NCBI GenBank assembly: GCA_947628265.1
Contig: CANQZF010000048.1
Span: 1 to 9,829 of the forward strand
Direction of reading: 5' to 3'
Length of the DNA stretch: 9,829 nt
Source of the DNA: an uncultured Oscillospiraceae bacterium
GTDB taxonomy: Bacteria; Bacillota; Clostridia; Oscillospirales; Oscillospiraceae
Each line of letters opens with the position of its first letter. Position 1 is the stretch's first letter. This document shows positions 7,362-9,829 of this stretch, piece by piece. A program made the position numbers and the translations under genes. Below the pieces are notes generated by a model. The model did not search any database, was not told where the DNA came from, and worked only from the letters and a program-made list of their open reading frames with translations.

Positions 7362-8024
7362 AAGGATCTCAAAAAGTACATCGCCGAGTTTATCGGCACC
7401 CTGGTCCTGGTACTCTTCGCCTGCGGCACCGCCGTTGTGGTCAAGTGCTCCAACGATAACCCCGGCGGCTACCTGATGACGGCCCTCTCGTTTGGCCTTG
7501 TGATCGTGGCCATGGCCTACTCCATCGGCAACATCTCCGGCTGCCACATCAACCCCGCCGTGTCCATCGCCATGCTGGTCTCCGGCAAGATGTCCGTCCG
7601 GGACTTCGTGGGCTACGTGGTGGCCCAGTTTGCCGGCGCCATCGCCGGCGCCGCCCTGCTGATGGCCTTCGTGGGCAAGGACTCGGGTCTCGGCGCCAAC
7701 GGGCTCTATAACGGCAGCGTCCTTGCCAGCCTCGCCATCGAGGTGGTGCTGACCTTCGTCTTCGTTCTGGCCATTCTGGGCGTCACCAGCCGCGCGGAGA
7801 ACTCCAATGTGGCGGGCCTTGTCATCGGCCTCACCCTGACGCTGGTGCACATCTTCGGCATCTACTTCACCGGCACCTCCGTCAACCCCGCCCGGAGCTT
7901 CGGCCCCGCCATCTTCGCCGGCGGCGCGGCCCTCGCCAACGTCTGGGTCTTCATCGTCGCCCCCTTAGTCGGCGGCGTCCTGGCTGCGCTGGTGTATAAG
8001 TTCCTGGACTCCGAGAAGAAATAA
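7359..8024 (+). CDS. AqpZ-type aquaporin (MIP family)
   Basis: The 221-residue product is a six-helix channel with two NPA half-helices (65-67 in SGCHINPAV and 176-178 in TSVNPARS). Gapless alignment from memory to E. coli AqpZ puts Phe45, His164, Thr173 and Arg179 at the four selectivity-filter positions (F43, H174, T183, R189 in AqpZ), so it should be a water-selective channel and not a glycerol facilitator. GlpF-type replacements at the Phe and His positions are absent. The start is TTG 7359, chosen from the AAGGAG spacing; the length is close to AqpZ (231). It begins 19 bases after the reductase stop with no promoter or terminator between, so it is very likely the third gene of the unit. 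A link between a water channel and an acyl-amino-acid pathway is not established; shared response to osmotic or envelope stress is a guess. Confidence 0.93.
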   Translation: MKDLKKYIAEFIGTLVLVLFACGTAVVVKCSNDNPGGYLMTALSFGLVIVAMAYSIGNISGCHINPAVSIAMLVSGKMSVRDFVGYVVAQFAGAIAGAALLMAFVGKDSGLGANGLYNGSVLASLAIEVVLTFVFVLAILGVTSRAENSNVAGLVIGLTLTLVHIFGIYFTGTSVNPARSFGPAIFAGGAALANVWVFIVAPLVGGVLAALVYKFLDSEKK

Positions 8025-8058
8025 AAAATTTATCGGAATAAATACTATTTGCGTTTTT

Positions 8059-8088
8059 GTAGGGGCCGCCCAGGTGTGCGGCCCCTAC
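8059..8088. repeat. Array element 1: 11-bp hairpin, possible aquaporin terminator
   Basis: GTAGGGGCCGC (8059-8069) pairs perfectly with 8078-8088 around the 8-base loop CCAGGTGT. It is 34 bases past the aquaporin stop, but the bases that follow (GCCCATTTCTTG) make only a poor U-tract, so termination is possible rather than clear. Its loop resembles that of element 3. Confidence 0.8.
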
Positions 8089-8148
8089 GCCCATTTCTTG
8101 CATATGATCCAAATGCTCCCAGTTACTACAACGCTCGAATTACACGCT

Positions 8149-8182
8149 GTAAGGGCCGATGACCACATCGGCCCGTCCCTCA
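8149..8182. repeat. Array element 2: 9-bp hairpin with GTCCCTCA tail
   Basis: GGGCCGATG (8153-8161) pairs with CATCGGCCC (8166-8174) around ACCA. The tail CCCGTCCCTCA (8172-8182) is identical to the one in element 4. Confidence 0.75.
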
Positions 8183-8219
8183 GTCTATGATTTGCGCCAC
8201 CGTTCAACGCGCACTGTCC

Positions 8220-8253
8220 CCGTAAGGGCCGGCACGGTGTCCGGCCCTTACGG
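8220..8253. repeat. Array element 3: 13-bp perfect hairpin
   Basis: CCGTAAGGGCCGG (8220-8232) pairs with CCGGCCCTTACGG (8241-8253) around CACGGTGT, a loop matching element 1 in six of eight bases. T-rich sequence follows (TTTT at 8258-8261 and TTTTTT near 8266), so this is the best candidate in the array for ending transcription from the aquaporin side. Confidence 0.8.
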
Positions 8254-8307
8254 CAAGTTTTCGCCTTTTTTCGGATGTTTCCGGTTATTGTGTCGCAAAA
8301 AAACGCC

Positions 8308-8341
8308 GTAGGGGTGGCCGTCCTCGGCCACCCGTCCCTCA
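8308..8341. repeat. Array element 4: 9-bp hairpin with GTCCCTCA tail
   Basis: GGGTGGCCG (8312-8320) pairs with CGGCCACCC (8325-8333) around TCCT. The arms differ from element 2 while the frame (GTA start, 4-base loop, CCCGTCCCTCA tail at 8331-8341) is kept, so stem pairing seems conserved more than sequence. Confidence 0.75.
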
Positions 8342-8378
8342 ATTTACATCCGGGCCCCTGACCAACGCACGGTGTCCC

Positions 8379-8443
8379 GTAGGGTCGGTGACCGGAGGGA
8401 ATGCCCTTGGGCGCACATCTAGGCGTCCCAACCCCTGTCACCG
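8379..8443. repeat. Array element 5, with first copy of a 28-base direct repeat
   Basis: The core at 8389-8416 matches 8476-8503 at 26 of 28 bases. Outer arms CGGTGAC (8386-8392) and GTCACCG (8437-8443) can pair. Confidence 0.7.
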
Positions 8444-8463
8444 CATTGCCCCCCTTAAACGCC

Positions 8464-8514
8464 GTAAGGGCCGGATGACCGTAGGGAATGCCCTTGGGTG
8501 CACCGTGCCGGCCC
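8464..8514. repeat. Array element 6, with second copy of the 28-base direct repeat
   Basis: GGGCCGG (8468-8474) pairs with CCGGCCC (8508-8514) around a 33-base loop. That loop is nearly filled by the 28-base repeat (8476-8503), as if the repeat sat inside an element of the type seen at 8149. A CCCATCCCCC tail replaces the usual CCCGTCCCTCA. Confidence 0.7.
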
Positions 8515-8554
8515 ATCCCCCGATCAATTTTCCGCGCCCGCCCCCCCCCAATTT

Positions 8555-8593
8555 TATTTTTCCCGGCGGCGCGTATCGGAAAAATACTTTTTT
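8555..8593. terminator. AT-rich hairpin with T6, weak terminator candidate
   Basis: TATTTTTCC (8555-8563) pairs with GGAAAAATA (8578-8586) around a GC-rich 14-base loop, followed within one base by TTTTTT (8588-8593). It would stop read-through into the lipoprotein promoter, but the stem is mostly A-T and may be weak. Confidence 0.4.
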
Positions 8594-8596
8594 ATT

Positions 8597-8626
8597 TTAA
8601 CTATATTTTGAAAATTGTGATATACT
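8597..8626 (+). promoter_or_regulatory. Promoter of the PstS-like lipoprotein gene
   Basis: An extended -10, TGATATACT (TATACT at 8621-8626), is preceded by a partial -35 TTAACT (8597-8602) at 18 bases. Transcription would start near 8633, about 27 bases before the ATG. No obvious PhoB/PhoP-type direct repeats were noticed. Confidence 0.6.
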
Positions 8627-8659
8627 ATCCGCATAAGTGAACTGCGGGAGGAATCGAAT

Positions 8660-9829
8660 ATGAAAAAGACGCTTTCAATCGTGCTTATTTTGGCGCTCTG
8701 CGCGTCCCTTGCCGCCTGCTCCCGGGGGGCGGCGGAGGGGACGGACGCCACGGGCGGGACGGACATCACCGACGCCCCCACGGGGGAGACGGAGGTTTCC
8801 GACCCCACGGACGGGCCCGCCGTGGAGATAAACGCCCCGCGCTTTACCCGGGAGGAGTTTCCGAGGCTGGACGGTTCCACCTCCACCGCGCCCCTGGCCG
8901 TCGCCATGGCGGCCCTGATGCTGGGGGAGAGCGAGGAGGCCGTCACGCCCCTCATCTCCTTCTCCCGCACCACCAATTCCTACTACAACCTGCTCTACGG
9001 CTACGCGGACCTTCTCATCGCCTCCGAGGGGAACGAGGAGGTCTACGCCCTCCGGGAGGAGCTGGGCTTTGACTGGGAGCAGACGCCCTTCGCCATCGAC
9101 GCTTTCGTCTTTGTGGTGAACGAGGCAAACCCCGTGGACTCCCTGACGGTGGAGGAGGTCCGGCGCATCTACACCGGCGAGATCACCAACTGGTCGGAGG
9201 TGGGCGGGGCCGACGAGGCCATCATCCCCCTCCAGCGCAACCCGGAGGCGGGCAGCCAGTCCTTAATGGAAAAGCTGGTGATGCGGGGCACGCCCATGAT
9301 GGAGCCGCCCAAGGAGTATGTGGCAAGTTCCATGGGCGGGCTCATGGAGGCCGTGCGGGGCTACGACGCCTCCGCCGGGGCCATCGGCTACTCCGTCTAC
9401 TACTACGCCCAGGAGATGCGGGCCGCCAAGGGGCTGAAGCTATTGAAGATCGAGGGCGTGGCCCCGGAGCCGGAGGCCATCCGTTCCGGCGCGTACCCCC
9501 TCACGAACCCCTACTATGTGGTCATCGCCGCCTCCGCGCCCGTGGGGTCCCCCACCCGGGTCATCCGGGACTGGCTCCTTGGCGAGGACGGACAGCGCCT
9601 GGCCGCCGAAAAGGGGTACGTCTCCGTGACGGACCTGCCCACCGCGCCCCGGGAGACTCTGCCGCTGGTTGGCACGCGGCTTTTTGAGGGGTACAGGGAC
9701 GCCCTCGTCCCCGGGGACTACGGGGCGCTTCTCCCCTACGCCGGGGTGCGGGTGACGGACAGCGAGTTTGCCGCCTCCGGGTGCCTCTACGGCCTCATGA
9801 CCGAAAAGGGCGAGGTGGTGGTGGACCCG
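8660..9829 (+). CDS. PstS-like solute-binding lipoprotein with C-terminal WG-type repeat, 3'-truncated
   Basis: The frame is open for 390 codons from ATG 8660 to the window edge, with GGAGG at 8647-8651 and an 8-base spacer. Residues 1-20 form a lipoprotein signal peptide (MKKTLS, hydrophobic core, LAAC with Cys20). Residues 21-60 are a Thr/Asp/Gly-rich linker. Residues about 62-325 resemble PstS-family phosphate-binding proteins: LDGSTSTAPLA (70-80) at the usual N-terminal ligand loop, IYTGEITNWSEVGG (170-183), RNPEAGSQSLMEKL (193-206), and GAIGYSVYYY (240-249). Beyond the domain, from about 337, comes sequence unlike PstS, ending YGLMTEKGEVVVDP (377-390), which looks like one WG (KWG) beta-repeat; more may follow outside the window. 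The protein would be anchored on the outer face of the membrane. Phosphate as ligand is likely by family but unproven, and no pstCAB genes are visible here. Confidence 0.85.
   Translation, partial: MKKTLSIVLILALCASLAACSRGAAEGTDATGGTDITDAPTGETEVSDPTDGPAVEINAPRFTREEFPRLDGSTSTAPLAVAMAALMLGESEEAVTPLISFSRTTNSYYNLLYGYADLLIASEGNEEVYALREELGFDWEQTPFAIDAFVFVVNEANPVDSLTVEEVRRIYTGEITNWSEVGGADEAIIPLQRNPEAGSQSLMEKLVMRGTPMMEPPKEYVASSMGGLMEAVRGYDASAGAIGYSVYYYAQEMRAAKGLKLLKIEGVAPEPEAIRSGAYPLTNPYYVVIAASAPVGSPTRVIRDWLLGEDGQRLAAEKGYVSVTDLPTAPRETLPLVGTRLFEGYRDALVPGDYGALLPYAGVRVTDSEFAASGCLYGLMTEKGEVVVDP

Larger units (their letters stand above)
8059..8520. repeat. Quasi-regular array of six hairpin-forming repeat elements
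   Basis: Six elements each open with GTA, then one or two purines and GGG, at 8059, 8149, 8222, 8308, 8379 and 8464 (steps of 90, 73, 86, 71 and 85 bases). Every one can fold on itself. The order suggests a degenerate tandem unit of about 158 bases: elements at 8149, 8308 and 8464 are preceded by ACGCC or ACGCT, while those at 8222 and 8379 follow a shared linker ending CAACGC..GTCCC. Such GTAGGGG-type hairpins are, from general knowledge, frequent between genes of Oscillospiraceae. No mobility gene is adjacent. Confidence 0.75.
8025..8659. other. Gene-free interval of about 635 bp with repeat array and promoter
   Basis: No reading frame here has a ribosome site plus a believable protein. 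The first 34 bases are AT-rich. Bases 8059-8520 carry six related hairpin elements. Bases 8521-8596 hold a C9 run (8541-8549) and an AT-rich hairpin. The last 60 bases are an AT-rich promoter region for the lipoprotein gene. Open frames on either strand in this stretch follow the repeats and look accidental. Confidence 0.8.

Noticed and set aside
8085..8516. 143-residue minus-strand frame with a repeated APKGIP-type peptide
   Set aside because: The repeated peptide is just the translation of the 28-base direct repeat; the frame lies over the hairpin array and lacks a ribosome site.
8059..8520. CRISPR array
   Set aside because: Repeats are not identical, steps are 71-90 bases with related linkers instead of unique spacers, and no cas gene is near.
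8388..8600. 70-residue + strand frame in the repeat region
   Set aside because: It covers two hairpin elements and the C9 run and has no credible ribosome site or protein-like composition.
8554..8976. 140-residue minus-strand frame over the lipoprotein start
   Set aside because: Antisense to a gene with a clear promoter, ribosome site and lipoprotein signal.

Overview
The window looks like a chromosomal piece of a GC-rich Bacillota, most likely an Oscillospiraceae-type gut anaerobe. This is inferred from the strong C/G bias at third codon positions combined with Firmicute hallmarks: GGAGG-type ribosome sites, AT-rich TTGACA-type promoters standing out from GC-rich coding DNA, a single-chain purL, a DUF975 membrane protein and hairpin repeats in the intergenic space. 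No rRNA or tRNA gene is present, so the taxonomy stays an inference. All genes lie on the + strand.

Layout. (1) 1-2919 is the 3' three quarters of purL (purine biosynthesis), closed by a strong terminator at 2936-2969. (2) A clear promoter with a palindrome over its -10 box (2973-3011) drives a MATE-family multidrug/cation antiporter (3038-4393) and a DUF975 membrane protein (4424-5218), closed by a second strong terminator (5227-5263). (3) A TTGACA promoter at 5295-5323 opens a tight three-gene unit: an alpha-oxoamine synthase that resembles bacterial serine palmitoyltransferase more than KBL or BioF (5361-6545), a classical short-chain dehydrogenase/reductase whose start overlaps the preceding stop (6539-7339), and an AqpZ-type aquaporin starting at TTG (7359-8024). 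(4) 8025-8659 holds no gene. It carries six related hairpin-forming elements whose GTA-purine-GGG cores recur every 71-90 bp, then a C9 run, an AT-rich hairpin and a promoter. (5) 8660-9829 is an open-ended lipoprotein gene: a PstS-like solute-binding domain followed by what looks like the start of WG-type repeats, cut by the window edge.

The most notable content is the synthase/reductase pair. Condensation of serine with an acyl thioester followed by 3-keto reduction is the chemistry of the first two steps of sphingoid-base synthesis, a pathway known in gut Bacteroidetes and not usually credited to Clostridia. The assignment rests on motif reading from memory of the families, not on a search. 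Substrate, acyl donor and product are unproven, and no acyl carrier protein, acyl-CoA ligase or ceramide synthase gene is visible here.
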